A DNA stretch of 64,000 bases from Bacteroidales bacterium UBA6267 (GTDB taxonomy: Bacteria; Bacteroidota; Bacteroidia; Bacteroidales; UBA1556): NCBI GenBank assembly GCA_002440745.1, contig DJVB01000056.1, positions 1 through 64,000 of the forward strand, written 5' to 3'. The notes under the pieces are model-generated. The model did not search any database. It was not told the origin of the DNA and saw only the letters and a program-made list of their open reading frames with translations. How positions within the stretch are numbered: position 1 is the first letter of the stretch; every line of letters begins with the position of its first letter. Both the position numbers and the translations under genes were made by a program. Positions 18,298-28,432 of the stretch are shown in pieces.

Positions 18298-21200
18298 TTA
18301 GAATTTTCGATTAATAATTATTTTTTGGTTTTCGATGCGACTTCCCGAAATTGCCGTGACAAGATAAACTCCAGCAGGCAGCTCATTGACAGGGATGGAA
18401 GTTTGAGTTGTTGCATCCAAATCCTTTTCAAATATGGCTTTTCCGGCAATATCAGTCAAACGAACTTGATAGGCATCAACCTCCGAAAAACTAATTTCAA
18501 GATTTGTTCCTGATTGATGACAATAAGAGATTAAATTTCCCAATCCACCATCAGCGTTTTGAAGATAAATAATCTGACTATATTCAAATTTGCCGTCGTA
18601 ATCCACTTGCTTTAAGCGGTAATAGTTAACGCCTGGAGAACAATTATGATGTTCAAAGCTATAGCTTATTGGAATATTTGACATTCCGAAACCATCTACC
18701 CTACCAATCTCACTAAAAGTTGCATTATCCATTGAATGCTCTACTGCGAAATAATTATTATTGATTTCACTCGATGTTACCCATTCAAGTTTAGCAATGC
18801 CATTTTCAATTTCACCACTAAAAGCCGTATAAATTACAGGTAAAAGTCCACCACCATCAGAGGCATTTGGATTATTAGTCTCCTCAGTTGTTTGATATAA
18901 AGAGTATTCGCCTTCATTATTATACTCATAAACTCTGAACCAGTAAACTTTTCCCTCGATAAGGTTATAAACAGTCACTGAATTTTCATAGCCTCTAAAT
19001 ACGACCTGCTCACCTGATCCACTATAGAAATTATCTGCAGTATATTCCACACTATCCACAGGGTCAGTGAAATAATCAGTGTCACTAATTTTCACCATAC
19101 TGAAATCGCCATCACCTTTATCCCAAGTCACAGTTAAACTTGTTGCTTTGCTGCTTACAGTATAAAAACGAATATTGCTAGCTTGGTGTGTAGGAGGAAC
19201 TGATTTAATAACATTATTAATATTGATTTGCTTAACAATTGGACGAAAATTATGCTTATAAATGGTAAGTAAAGCCTTTGCTGAATCCGCAACATTTATC
19301 GGAATAATGATCTGGCCATTTACGGCATTTCCCTCAGCAAACAGAGTATCATCAATAAATAAGGTATATGAAGCATCAGCACAATTTGAAATTGAGAATG
19401 AAATTATAGAATCTAATCGGATAACACTAGTCAGATTACTAACATTGAAAGTTTGAGGAACTGATGTCCATAACTTCATAGAAGGATCACCAAAATAATG
19501 GAAAATTTCATTCTGCATTTTTCTTCTAGTGGTCTGTGCCCAAGTTTGTGACATCCGTAATAATCCCTGATTGAGAACATCACCCATAGTAACCAAATCA
19601 CCATGAGCATTTAAACTTGGATTGACAATTCCACCACTTCCAAAATCAGGAATAAGACCGGGGTTCGACCAAATTGCATCAAATAGACCCGTAATTAAGG
19701 CATCGTTATAACCGGAATAACTGGTGTAAGAAGGTGCAAAAACCCCAACAGCTCCCCCATTATTTTTGCGTAAAAAATTCTCAGCAAAACATTCTGCTCT
19801 TTTAAAATCTCCAGTATGGCAATTGATACTAAATACCACAGGTAATTTATCGCCATTGCTTAATTGATTGATATTATTTCCATTACTTACTAAAGCAGAA
19901 GCTTCTTGGTTTAAAAAATAGGGATGTTCCCAACCATAACCATCAGTATAACCATGATCTCTATGATACATAATAAATGCTCCGGCGTTAAGTTTGTTTA
20001 GTAAATCTGAGGTGTTTCCGGTCCAATTAAACCCATTGGAAACTAATAAATCGGAAGGAATAGCCTGACCATCACTGTAATAACCATTATTATAATTTGT
20101 AGGATTTCGATTGTCAAAAGCAAAATAGGTACGGCTTACACTATAATTTTTGGTTTGTAGATAGGAACGAATTTCTTCAGCGGTATGCAAAAACCTTCTG
20201 TCAGCATATCCATCTTTATAAGAGGTATAAGTTGAACCATCCTGAAAATAGGCACATGACATAACATTATTGTAGAAGCTTGCATCAGTAATGGGATTTC
20301 GTTCGTAGTTCACAATTTTCTGAACGACTTCTAAAGCCTGATTTGCATTCGTCACGGAAATACGACCACGAGCCATATCAGCAGTATAATCACCGGTTCC
20401 ATCCATACAAACATAATAGAGGTCAGTAAGATAGTAAGTAGTGCTATAAGCAATCTGCTGTGCAGGAACGTCTGCCTGATCACCTAAGATTATCAAATAG
20501 TCAGGGTGAGGAGTCATTGCATTATAAAGATTATGCACGCTGTCCATAACCGCTGTTGAAGTCCAAGAGCTACTTGAAATCATTTTCACAGTGTATCCCA
20601 ACTGCCTTTTCCATTGCGCAAGGGTATCGGCTGCGGCTTGAAAAGTAGGTGTTGTCAATAAAATAATATCGGCTGAGTTATTGGATTTGGCAGAAATAGT
20701 GGATTTTTTTGGCAACAACTCACTATTTAAAACACTGTTATTCATTGATTTAAGAAAATTATCCGAATTACGATACTTTAGGTTAATAAATGAATTATTA
20801 GAAGAAGAAAAAACAAGTTTATATCTAATTTTTGAATAAACCCTGATTATACCGGTGACAGGATTATACTGAACCGGACGAATTTGGATGATCGCCATTT
20901 TAACACCTCTAATTATCTGAACACCTTCTTCTTCAACGATGCTTGAAGGGAAAAATGCATTGGTAGAATAAACTTGATTATCCTTCACAAATGAAGGCTC
21001 AGGTTGCCCTGCCTCATCACTTGCTGCATCAAGAGCAGGATGAATATTAAATCCTGAATATTCAATAAATGGAGCTTCGATAATCTCTATAGAATATTCA
21101 TCACTTGGTAAAATCACCAAATCGTTATGAATAGGAAGAGCAGGTTTTCCAATTTGTCCCATTTTTGGAAAATTCAAAATGTGCAGATATTGGTACTGAT

Positions 21201-21438
21201 CCCCTTCTACGACCGCCGGAGCGATAGCAACACCGGAAAAATTATATTGAACTTCCATTTGAGTTTCACTGCTTGATATGATTTGGCGAACAGGAGATGT
21301 AGCGGCTACAGGTTGACTAATTGCCAATAAATCAGGTGATAAACTATTATTATTGATAGAGCCCAGACCTTGGGATATTAAAATATTGGTCCATCCTATT
21401 CCGAAAATGATTACTAAGAATTGTATAATTGCTTTCAT
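18298..21438 (-). CDS. C25 family (gingipain-like) peptidase with T9SS sorting domain
   Basis: 1046 residues from ATG 21438; a GTG ten codons upstream is less likely because it would lengthen the signal peptide oddly. Order: signal peptide, propeptide-like region to about 240, caspase-like C25 domain with catalytic His in MYHRDHGYTDG (about 495) and Cys in VFSINCHTGDF (about 540), a fibronectin-like domain, a second Ig-like segment and a C-terminal T9SS type A domain (about 80 residues with ELPAGVYLV). Gingipain relatives are exported by T9SS and cleave their own propeptide. Substrate preference cannot be inferred. A receiver gene follows 4 bases later. Confidence 0.92.
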   Translation of the reverse strand: MKAIIQFLVIIFGIGWTNILISQGLGSINNNSLSPDLLAISQPVAATSPVRQIISSSETQMEVQYNFSGVAIAPAVVEGDQYQYLHILNFPKMGQIGKPALPIHNDLVILPSDEYSIEIIEAPFIEYSGFNIHPALDAASDEAGQPEPSFVKDNQVYSTNAFFPSSIVEEEGVQIIRGVKMAIIQIRPVQYNPVTGIIRVYSKIRYKLVFSSSNNSFINLKYRNSDNFLKSMNNSVLNSELLPKKSTISAKSNNSADIILLTTPTFQAAADTLAQWKRQLGYTVKMISSSSWTSTAVMDSVHNLYNAMTPHPDYLIILGDQADVPAQQIAYSTTYYLTDLYYVCMDGTGDYTADMARGRISVTNANQALEVVQKIVNYERNPITDASFYNNVMSCAYFQDGSTYTSYKDGYADRRFLHTAEEIRSYLQTKNYSVSRTYFAFDNRNPTNYNNGYYSDGQAIPSDLLVSNGFNWTGNTSDLLNKLNAGAFIMYHRDHGYTDGYGWEHPYFLNQEASALVSNGNNINQLSNGDKLPVVFSINCHTGDFKRAECFAENFLRKNNGGAVGVFAPSYTSYSGYNDALITGLFDAIWSNPGLIPDFGSGGIVNPSLNAHGDLVTMGDVLNQGLLRMSQTWAQTTRRKMQNEIFHYFGDPSMKLWTSVPQTFNVSNLTSVIRLDSIISFSISNCADASYTLFIDDTLFAEGNAVNGQIIIPINVADSAKALLTIYKHNFRPIVKQININNVIKSVPPTHQASNIRFYTVSSKATSLTVTWDKGDGDFSMVKISDTDYFTDPVDSVEYTADNFYSGSGEQVVFRGYENSVTVYNLIEGKVYWFRVYEYNNEGEYSLYQTTEETNNPNASDGGGLLPVIYTAFSGEIENGIAKLEWVTSSEINNNYFAVEHSMDNATFSEIGRVDGFGMSNIPISYSFEHHNCSPGVNYYRLKQVDYDGKFEYSQIIYLQNADGGLGNLISYCHQSGTNLEISFSEVDAYQVRLTDIAGKAIFEKDLDATTQTSIPVNELPAGVYLVTAISGSRIENQKIIINRKF

Positions 21439-21821
21439 GACACTTTGATTTGATTGTTGTTGTGCCACAAAACTATTAGAACTGAATTCCTTTTGTCAAT
21501 AATATCTATCCATTTTTTGGAATTTAATCAATAAAATATTATAAACTTATTTTAATATATTGATTTTCTGTTTTTTATATGTTTCCAAAATATAAACTTT
21601 CATTTTTTATGCGCAAATATATTTTTAACACCAAAAGACTAAAAAATGATATAATTTATTGATTTTATGTTATTTAAATAAATAATGTCAAAAAAGCTTG
21701 TTTTTGGAATTTTTTAAATTCCCATTTTTGGAATTTTATTTTAAGAAAAACGTAAGAGAAACTGCTTCCGTATTGAAAGCATTTTTTAAACCAAGAAAAA
21801 GATAGAAAATAACTTCGTGGA
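21439..21821. other. Long AT-rich upstream region of the C25 peptidase
   Basis: About 380 bases with a -7 element at 21614-21621 and a leader of roughly 170 bases before the start codon. A short direct repeat (TTTTTGGAATTTTA-like, near 21702-21740) is present. No terminator is evident for the small lipoprotein gene that ends... at its right edge reads away from here. Confidence 0.4.
21614..21621 (-). promoter_or_regulatory. Putative promoter -7 element of the C25 peptidase
   Basis: Reads TATATTTG on the minus strand; implies an untranslated leader of about 170 nt. Confidence 0.4.
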
Positions 21822-22148
21822 TTATTTAAAGATTAGCACCTTAACCACACGTGTTTTCTCAATAGCAGAATTTCCAGCAGCGTCTTTTACATTATATCTT
21901 AAAGTATATGAGCCCTCTGCATGAATATTAACTCCACCACCAACTTTAACCAAATTAGTAATATCGCCATCTACATCATCTGTTGCCTTAAAGCCCGGAT
22001 CTGTGAAAGCAGAATCTAAATTACTGTAAACAAGGCTGTCTCCAAATAATTCAATAACCGGGGCTACTGTATCCGATTCTTTGTCAGAGCAAGAGATTAC
22101 GAAAATCAGAAATAGAGGTAAAATCAAAACTATAAATGCAAATTTCAT
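21822..22148 (-). CDS. Small lipoprotein with DUF5011 Ig-like domain
   Basis: 108 residues. Lipobox VISC, then a single Ig-like domain with the DUF5011 pattern: an acidic DPGFKATDDVDGDIT block, a gly-rich turn and SYTLRYNVKDAAGNSA. DUF5011 domains are usually repeated adhesion-type modules in large surface proteins; here one copy is anchored alone. Function unknown, possibly a surface binding module. Confidence 0.85.
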   Translation of the reverse strand: MKFAFIVLILPLFLIFVISCSDKESDTVAPVIELFGDSLVYSNLDSAFTDPGFKATDDVDGDITNLVKVGGGVNIHAEGSYTLRYNVKDAAGNSAIEKTRVVKVLIFK

Positions 22149-22389
22149 AATATGGAATAATTTAAATAAAAGTCATCGTTACAAAATTAAACAATATTCT
22201 TTGAGTTTAGAGAAACAATATTATAATGACCACAAAGTTTTATTGAATTAAACTAAAATGACCTTTAGTTTTTTAAATTAAACGAAAGAGAAACACGCAA
22301 ACCACTTTATAATTCTTATTATTTTAAGCATTTTAATTGAATATCTTAATCAGATTTATATTAATACTTCACATAAACAATCATTACCT

Positions 22390-22397
22390 TATATTTG
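22390..22397 (+). promoter_or_regulatory. Putative promoter -7 element of the gamma-lyase-type gene
   Basis: TATATTTG, exact match, 39 bases before the start codon. The 240 bases to its left hold nothing else I can support. Confidence 0.5.
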
Positions 22398-22436
22398 TAA
22401 CGTTTTTGAAACAGCAACCAACTAAATAACTAAAAT

Positions 22437-23627
22437 ATGAAATTCAATCCAGCAAAAGCCCTTGAGAAATCAGCGAGCATTGGTTCGCATCGTGGAGTAA
22501 ATCACATGATTAACGATTCAGCTACTTACACTTTTGAAAGTGGCGAGCAAATGACAGCTTGTTTTAATGGAGAATTAGAAGGAGCATATCTGTACAGCAG
22601 ACACTGGAATCCAACTAATTACGCCTTGTCAAAATCTCTTGCTGCTATGGAAGGCACCGAAGCAGCTTGGGACACAGGTTCAGGAATGGCAGCAATAACC
22701 AATGCCATTCTTCAGATTTGTAATGCCGGGGACCACATTGTCAGTTCAGTTTCTTCATACGGTGGCACTTATGCCTTCATGAAATTTTATTTGCCAAAGT
22801 TTAATATTCAAACAGATTTCGTGAATATTACAGATTTAGAATCGGTAGAAAAAGCCATTAAACCAAACACCAAAATTCTTTATACCGAATCGCTTACCAA
22901 TCCACTTTTGCAGGTAGCTGACATACCGGCTTTACGCAAAATTGCAGATAAATACCAACTGACTTTGATAATTGACAATACCTTTACACCTCTTATTATT
23001 AGTCCAATTCAGCTTGGTGCTGATATTGTTGTGTATAGCTTGACTAAGTTTGTGAATGGCAAAAACGATACAACTGCAGGTGCAATTTGCGCATCAGAGG
23101 AATTTATTAATTCTTTAATCAACCTTAACGATGGAAGCAGCATGTTGCTTGGTGGAGTTTTAGACAGCATCCGCGCAGCCAATATCCATAAAAACCTCTT
23201 CACACTTCCAATTCGCATGAAAAAGCATAGCGAAAACGCCATGTTTTTAGCTATGAAGTTTAAAGAAATGGGGCTAAGAACGGTTTACCCTGGATTACCT
23301 GAGCACCCACAGCACGAACTTATGAAGTCGATTATGAATCCCGATTTTGGATTCGGAGGCATGGTTGCAATTGATCTTGAGACACCCGAAAGAGCCAGCA
23401 AATTTATGAGTTTGATGCAAGAAAAAGGGGTCGGCTATTTGGCCGTTAGTTTAGGATATTTCAAGACACTATTTAGTAATTCGGGCAAAAGCACTTCAAG
23501 TGAAGTGCCGGAAGAAACCCAACGAGATATGGGATTAAGTCCGGGGCTTGTGCGCTATTCTGTTGGACTCGACCACGATATTAATGCTTCTTTTAAAACC
23601 ATTGAAGAGTGCTATAAACAATTGTAA
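22437..23627 (+). CDS. Cys/Met metabolism PLP enzyme (methionine gamma-lyase-like)
   Basis: 396 residues. PLP lysine in VVYSLTKFVNGKNDTTAG, and the phosphate-contacting blocks of the trans-sulfuration family (TGSGMAAITNAILQ, YTESLTNPLLQVADI, LIIDNTFTPL) are in order. The family includes cystathionine gamma-synthase, cystathionine lyases and methionine gamma-lyase. This sequence resembles the Bacteroidota group annotated as methionine gamma-lyase or 'aminotransferase class I/II-fold'. No other methionine gene is nearby. The precise reaction should be treated as open. Confidence 0.85.
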   Translation: MKFNPAKALEKSASIGSHRGVNHMINDSATYTFESGEQMTACFNGELEGAYLYSRHWNPTNYALSKSLAAMEGTEAAWDTGSGMAAITNAILQICNAGDHIVSSVSSYGGTYAFMKFYLPKFNIQTDFVNITDLESVEKAIKPNTKILYTESLTNPLLQVADIPALRKIADKYQLTLIIDNTFTPLIISPIQLGADIVVYSLTKFVNGKNDTTAGAICASEEFINSLINLNDGSSMLLGGVLDSIRAANIHKNLFTLPIRMKKHSENAMFLAMKFKEMGLRTVYPGLPEHPQHELMKSIMNPDFGFGGMVAIDLETPERASKFMSLMQEKGVGYLAVSLGYFKTLFSNSGKSTSSEVPEETQRDMGLSPGLVRYSVGLDHDINASFKTIEECYKQL

Positions 23628-23646
23628 TTCAAATCAATGAGCTCCG

Positions 23647-23684
23647 AAAAAAGTCGCTACTTTAAAAAAAGTGGCGACTTTTTG
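23647..23684 (+). terminator. Intrinsic terminator after the gamma-lyase-type gene
   Basis: AAAAGTCGCTAC pairs with GTGGCGACTTTT (12 bp, one U-G), loop of about 10 nt, then TTTGCTTTT. Confidence 0.85.
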
Positions 23685-23779
23685 CTTTTCAATTATTCCC
23701 AATAATAAATAATTTTCAACAAGCATTTTTTGTTTACTTTGTGTTTTCTTTTTTCTAAACATAACATTACCATAATCTT

Positions 23780-25132
23780 ATGGCACTTAATGAATTGTCT
23801 GCGATATCGCCCGTAGATGGACGGTACAGAAATAAAGTGGCTCAACTTGCCGATTATTTTAGCGAAGAAGCTCTCATTAAATATCGAGTCCTAATCGAAA
23901 TTGAGTATTTCATCGCTCTTTGTGAAATTCCATTGCCTCAACTCTCAGGTTTTGAAGAAGAAAAATTTGACCAACTGAGAGATATTTATCTCAATTTTTC
24001 ATCGGAGCAGGCGGAAAAAATCAAAGAGATTGAATCCGTTACCAACCACGATGTTAAAGCTGTGGAATATTTCCTTCGTGACCTATTTGACGAGTTACAA
24101 ATATCTGAATACAAGGAATTTATTCATTTTGGACTCACAAGCCAAGACATAAATAATACGGCTATTCCTCTGAGTTTAAAGGATGCTTTTCAGAAAGTTT
24201 TACAGCCGGAATTATTAGATTTGATGCGCACAATCAGTCATCTTGCCATTGAATGGAAACAAATTCCTATGTTGGCAAAAACCCATGGACAACCCGCCTC
24301 TCCTACCCGTTTAGGAAAAGAAATTTACGTTTTCTACAATCGACTTTCAGAGCAGTTTAACACACTGATTTCTACTCCGTATTCAGCAAAATTTGGTGGA
24401 GCAACAGGCAATTTTAATGCACATAATGTGGCTTATCCCGAAATCGATTGGATTGATTTTGCCAATAATTTTGTTGAAAACACCCTCGAACTAAAACGTT
24501 CAGCCGTAACAACCCAGATTGACCACTATGATCATTTGGCAGCCTATTTTGATGCTTTGAGTCGAATCAATACCATTCTAATTGATTTTTCGAGAGATAT
24601 TTGGCAATACATCAGCATGGGATACTTCAAACAAAAAATCAAAGAAGGCGAAGTTGGCTCGTCAGCCATGCCGCATAAAGTAAACCCAATTGATTTCGAA
24701 AATGCCGAAGGAAATTTAGGCATGTCAAATGCCATTGCGCATTTCCTATCGTCAAAACTTCCTATTTCAAGATTGCAACGCGACTTAACCGATTCAACGG
24801 TTTTGAGGAATATCGGGCTTCCGTTTAGTCATAGCTTGATTGCATACAAATCCATTTTGAAAGGTCTCAACAAACTGATAATTGACACCAAAGCAATTGA
24901 GGCTGACCTCGAGGACAATTGGGCGGTAGTTGCCGAAGCAATCCAAACAATCCTTAGGAGAGAAAACTATCCCCATCCTTATGAGGCCTTAAAAACGCTC
25001 ACCAGAACCAATAGTAAAATTACCGCAGAAAGCATCCGTGAATTTATTTTGGATTTGAACGTTTCGGAAGATGTGAAAGAGGAATTACTGCAAATTACAC
25101 CTTATAATTATACCGGTATCGATTTAATATAA
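23780..25132 (+). CDS. purB: Adenylosuccinate lyase
   Basis: 450 residues. The fumarase/aspartase superfamily signature GSSAMPHKVNP (about 294-304) is present, with the extended FENAEGN tail of the E. coli-like PurB clade. It cleaves SAICAR and adenylosuccinate in purine synthesis. Other blocks: HFGLTSQDINNTA (substrate His) and KTHGQPASPT (general acid/base region). mnmE starts one base after its stop, so they form an operon with gtrA. Confidence 0.96.
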   Translation: MALNELSAISPVDGRYRNKVAQLADYFSEEALIKYRVLIEIEYFIALCEIPLPQLSGFEEEKFDQLRDIYLNFSSEQAEKIKEIESVTNHDVKAVEYFLRDLFDELQISEYKEFIHFGLTSQDINNTAIPLSLKDAFQKVLQPELLDLMRTISHLAIEWKQIPMLAKTHGQPASPTRLGKEIYVFYNRLSEQFNTLISTPYSAKFGGATGNFNAHNVAYPEIDWIDFANNFVENTLELKRSAVTTQIDHYDHLAAYFDALSRINTILIDFSRDIWQYISMGYFKQKIKEGEVGSSAMPHKVNPIDFENAEGNLGMSNAIAHFLSSKLPISRLQRDLTDSTVLRNIGLPFSHSLIAYKSILKGLNKLIIDTKAIEADLEDNWAVVAEAIQTILRRENYPHPYEALKTLTRTNSKITAESIREFILDLNVSEDVKEELLQITPYNYTGIDLI

Positions 25133-25133
25133 A

Positions 25134-26501
25134 ATGCAGGTTAGCGATTTTCTTTTTAAAACAGACCCGATTGCAGCCATAGCCACGGGTGGAAATGCTT
25201 CAGCTATTGCCATTATTCGATGCAGCGGCGAGGGTGTTATCCAAAAAATCAGCACTATTTTTAGGCCTAAAAAACAAGCTCAAGACATCCTAACTTTACC
25301 AGGCTATAGGCAAGTTTATGGAAGCATTTATGACGGTGATTATCTTATAGACGAGGTGATTATCAGCATTTACCGAAATCCACATTCCTTTACGGGTGAA
25401 GATAGTGTAGAAATCAGCTGTCATGGTTCCGTTTTCATCCAAAAGAGAATATTGGTACTTCTCAATAAAATCGGAATCAGACCGGCGCAAGCGGGAGAGT
25501 TTACGTTAAGAGCTTGGAAAAACCGGAAATATGATTTAGCTCAGGCCGAAGCAATTGCCGACTTGATTGATAGCCGCAGCGAAACCGCTCATCAAATTGC
25601 TATACAACATCTTAAGGGACAATTTTCGGATACGATCAAAAAACTGCGACAAGATTTTATACATTTCGCTTCTCTTCTTGAATTAGAACTTGACTTTGCT
25701 GAGGAAGATTTGGAATTTGCAGATAGAGAAAATTTTAACGTTTTAATTAAAAATTTAAGCACCCACATACAGCAACTCATTGATTCATATCAAATTGGAA
25801 AAGCAATCAAGGAAGGAATTCCTGTTGCAATCATTGGCAAACCAAATGTTGGAAAATCTTCATTATTAAATCAATTATTACAAGATGACAAAGCTATAGT
25901 TTCAGATATTGAAGGAACCACGAGGGATTTAATAGAAGATGTGATTGATTTGAATGGTTATCTTTTTCGGTTTATCGACACAGCCGGCATCAGACAATCT
26001 GACGATATAATCGAAAAGCTTGGCATCGAACGAAGTATGAAAGCTATAGAAAGAGCTGCGATAGTTATCTATTTGATTGACGAAAAAGGAATTACTGTTG
26101 ATGATGAAGTTTTATTGAATCATATACAAAATAGCCAAAAACTGCTTATCAAAGCACAAAACAAAACTGACCTAATCAACTCACCTACAACCGATTGGAT
26201 TGCATTGTCAGTCAAATTACAGAAAGGCGTTGAACTGATAATCGAAAATTTGCTGAGCTATGTAGAAAAGCATAATATTAATAATCGAACTATCGTTACT
26301 TCCGCCAGACATGTTTTTCTTTTGGAGCAAACTCAGAAGGAATTAACTCAAATTCAAAGTGATTTTATGGAAGGTATTCCAACAGATTTGATTGCTATTT
26401 CAGTAAGGTCAGCTATGAATTATCTTGGTGAAATCACGGGGACAATACACGTTGACAACCTCTTAGAAAATATTTTTAGTAAATTTTGTATTGGAAAATG
26501 A
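25134..26501 (+). CDS. mnmE: tRNA modification GTPase MnmE
   Basis: 455 residues, full length. N-terminal formyl-tetrahydrofolate-binding domain (IAAIATGGNASAIAIIRCSG), helical domain, G domain with G1 GKPNVGKSS (about 235-243), G2 EGTTRD, G3 DTAGI and G4 NKTD, and the C-terminal CIGK whose Cys is invariant. With MnmG it installs the cmnm5 group on U34 of tRNAs. It overlaps gtrA by four bases. Confidence 0.97.
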   Translation: MQVSDFLFKTDPIAAIATGGNASAIAIIRCSGEGVIQKISTIFRPKKQAQDILTLPGYRQVYGSIYDGDYLIDEVIISIYRNPHSFTGEDSVEISCHGSVFIQKRILVLLNKIGIRPAQAGEFTLRAWKNRKYDLAQAEAIADLIDSRSETAHQIAIQHLKGQFSDTIKKLRQDFIHFASLLELELDFAEEDLEFADRENFNVLIKNLSTHIQQLIDSYQIGKAIKEGIPVAIIGKPNVGKSSLLNQLLQDDKAIVSDIEGTTRDLIEDVIDLNGYLFRFIDTAGIRQSDDIIEKLGIERSMKAIERAAIVIYLIDEKGITVDDEVLLNHIQNSQKLLIKAQNKTDLINSPTTDWIALSVKLQKGVELIIENLLSYVEKHNINNRTIVTSARHVFLLEQTQKELTQIQSDFMEGIPTDLIAISVRSAMNYLGEITGTIHVDNLLENIFSKFCIGK

Positions 26502-27031
26502 TCAGAGAATTATTAGAAAAATCAGGCGAATGGATTAGTGAAAGGTTGACATTTTTTTATCAACCGTTATTCAACCGTTTTTTAAGTAAAGAAACCTTTT
26601 TGTATGCCTCAACCGGAGGAGCGAATACAGTTTTCGATATTTTTCTGTATTTCATATTTTATAATTTTATTTTTCACAAAGAACTATTTACCTTTTTTAA
26701 TATTCATATTAGCCCACATATTGCAGCCTTTTTATTTGTTTTCCCAATTACATTTATAACAGGCTTTTATTTAGCTAAATACGTAACTTTCACAGCATCC
26801 TCGTTAAAGGGACGAAAACAACTTTTCAGATACGCCGTTTCGGTGGGCGGATCAATAATTCTTAACTACCTACTATTAAAGCTTTTAGTTGAAAATTTCA
26901 AAATCTACCCAACTCCATCTAAGATGATAACTACAGTAATTGTGGTGATATACAGCTTTCTCATTCAAAAGTTTTTCACCTTTAAAACTGGCAAAAAACA
27001 ATTGTCTAAAGCAACTATTGCAGATGATTAA
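26498..27031 (+). CDS. GtrA-like membrane protein
   Basis: 177 residues from ATG 26498, which overlaps the mnmE stop (ATGA); an upstream TTG is less likely. Four hydrophobic segments and the family opening YASTGGANTVFDIFLYF are seen. GtrA proteins are thought to flip polyprenyl-linked sugars or act with GT2 enzymes in glycan decoration. The GT2 enzyme at 15000-15944 is a candidate partner, but it is 11 kb away. It ends convergently with tpiA, overlapping by four bases. Confidence 0.88.
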   Translation: MIRELLEKSGEWISERLTFFYQPLFNRFLSKETFLYASTGGANTVFDIFLYFIFYNFIFHKELFTFFNIHISPHIAAFLFVFPITFITGFYLAKYVTFTASSLKGRKQLFRYAVSVGGSIILNYLLLKLLVENFKIYPTPSKMITTVIVVIYSFLIQKFFTFKTGKKQLSKATIADD

Positions 27032-27786
27032 AAGCTATTTGCAATCTCAATAAATTCAGCAGCTTTAAGTGATGCTCCTCCAATCAATCCACCATCAACA
27101 TCAATATTTGCAAATAATTGATAGGCATTTTTCGCATTGCAACTTCCTCCATATAAAATAGAAATGGACTCAGCGACATCACTGCCATACTTATCGACTA
27201 AAAGTTTCCGAATATAGGAATGCATTTCTTGGGCTTGCTCTGAAGTCGCATTTTTACCGGTACCAATTGCCCAAACAGGTTCGTAAGCAATCACAACTTG
27301 TTGAATCTCATCTTCATTCAGGTGAAACAAACCTTCTTCAAGGTGATTTTTAACTACATCAAAATGATTTTCTGCTTCACGGTCTTCAAGATTTTCCCCA
27401 CAGCATACAATTGGCGTAATGGAGTACTCTAATAGCTTATTCACTTTTTTTGCCACATCTTCATTTGTTTCGTGAAAGAGCTTGCGCCGTTCGCTATGGC
27501 CAACAATGCAATATTCCACTTCAATAGAGGAAAGCATTTCAGCGGAAATCTCGCCGGTGTAGGCTCCATTATCAAATGCACTCACATTTTGAGCTCCGAC
27601 ATGAATATCAACCTCCTCAGCAACATCAGTGGCTAATTCCAAAAAGGGAGCAGGCGGACAAACCACCAACTCAACACCTTTAATCGGGTTTTCGGCGATA
27701 ATTTCTTTAATCTCATATAACAAATCATCAGCCTCCGTGAAGGTTTTATTCATCTTCCAGTTTCCGGCAACTATCTTCTTTCTCAT
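27028..27786 (-). CDS. tpiA: Triosephosphate isomerase
   Basis: 252 residues from ATG 27786, the usual start (MRKKIVAGNWKMNK); a longer frame exists upstream but would precede the promoter. Catalytic His in IVGHSERRK, catalytic Glu in AYEPVWAIGTG, and the phosphate-binding GGASLKAAEF are all present. Interconverts dihydroxyacetone phosphate and glyceraldehyde 3-phosphate. Confidence 0.97.
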   Translation of the reverse strand: MRKKIVAGNWKMNKTFTEADDLLYEIKEIIAENPIKGVELVVCPPAPFLELATDVAEEVDIHVGAQNVSAFDNGAYTGEISAEMLSSIEVEYCIVGHSERRKLFHETNEDVAKKVNKLLEYSITPIVCCGENLEDREAENHFDVVKNHLEEGLFHLNEDEIQQVVIAYEPVWAIGTGKNATSEQAQEMHSYIRKLLVDKYGSDVAESISILYGGSCNAKNAYQLFANIDVDGGLIGGASLKAAEFIEIANSF

Positions 27787-27810
27787 AATATAAATGTTTA
27801 TTTGTTTGGG

Positions 27811-27818
27811 CAAAAATA
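27811..27818 (-). promoter_or_regulatory. Putative tpiA promoter -7 element
   Basis: Reads TATTTTTG on the minus strand, 25 bases before the chosen ATG, inside the frame that would otherwise extend the protein; this supports the shorter start. Confidence 0.5.
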
Positions 27819-27901
27819 CCAATAAACCTTCAACTCTTTATTTCTTTTATGTTAGATTTTGGTATAATTAAAAATTACAAATTCGCAATTTTATAAATTA
27901 G

Positions 27902-27909
27902 TATTTTTG
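27902..27909 (+). promoter_or_regulatory. Putative promoter -7 element of the DUF456 gene
   Basis: TATTTTTG 25 bases before the start codon. Confidence 0.45.
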
Positions 27910-27934
27910 GACTTTACAAATTAAAACAGCATTT

Positions 27935-28432
27935 ATGGACTTATTACTTGTAGTAGTTGGATTGATATTTATATTGTTAGGCATTGCAGGTTGTATTCTT
28001 CCGGTTATTCCCGGTCCACCTTTAGCTTATGTTGGTTTGCTTTTTATGCATTGGACCAAGTTCGCAAATTTTAGTAGTAATTTTCTGATTCTATGGGCAT
28101 TAGTTGCAATAGCCGTAACAGTATTGGATTATATTGTTCCGGTTTGGGGAACAAAAAAATTTGGAGGAACAAAATATGGCACATGGGGATCCATGATTGG
28201 TTTGATTCTCGGCTTGTTTTTAGGACCTATTGGTATCATCGCTGGCCCTTTTGTTGGAGCATTATTAGGTGAACTAATTGGCGGAAGGAACTCCAATGAA
28301 GCCATGAAAGCCGCAACAGGTTCATTTATTGGATTCTTGCTTGGTTCGGGAATAAAACTTATTGCCTCAGGCATGATGGCTTTTTATTTCTTTAAGAAAT
28401 CATTCGCTTATATTAGTCAGGCATTTAATTAA
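27935..28432 (+). CDS. DUF456 family membrane protein
   Basis: 165 residues with about four to five hydrophobic segments and many glycines, including GLILGLFLGPIGIIAGPFVG and the family's cytosolic ELIGG-x5-A block. DUF456 proteins have glycine-zipper-like repeats; no function is established. Monocistronic. The 190 bases after it hold no gene or terminator that I can support. Confidence 0.85.
   Translation: MDLLLVVVGLIFILLGIAGCILPVIPGPPLAYVGLLFMHWTKFANFSSNFLILWALVAIAVTVLDYIVPVWGTKKFGGTKYGTWGSMIGLILGLFLGPIGIIAGPFVGALLGELIGGRNSNEAMKAATGSFIGFLLGSGIKLIASGMMAFYFFKKSFAYISQAFN

Noticed and set aside
21702..21740. Direct repeat GGAATTTTTTAAATTCCCATTTTTGGAATTTTA in the C25 leader as an operator.
   Set aside because: It is low-complexity AT-rich sequence and similar strings occur at other positions; no palindrome strong enough to call.
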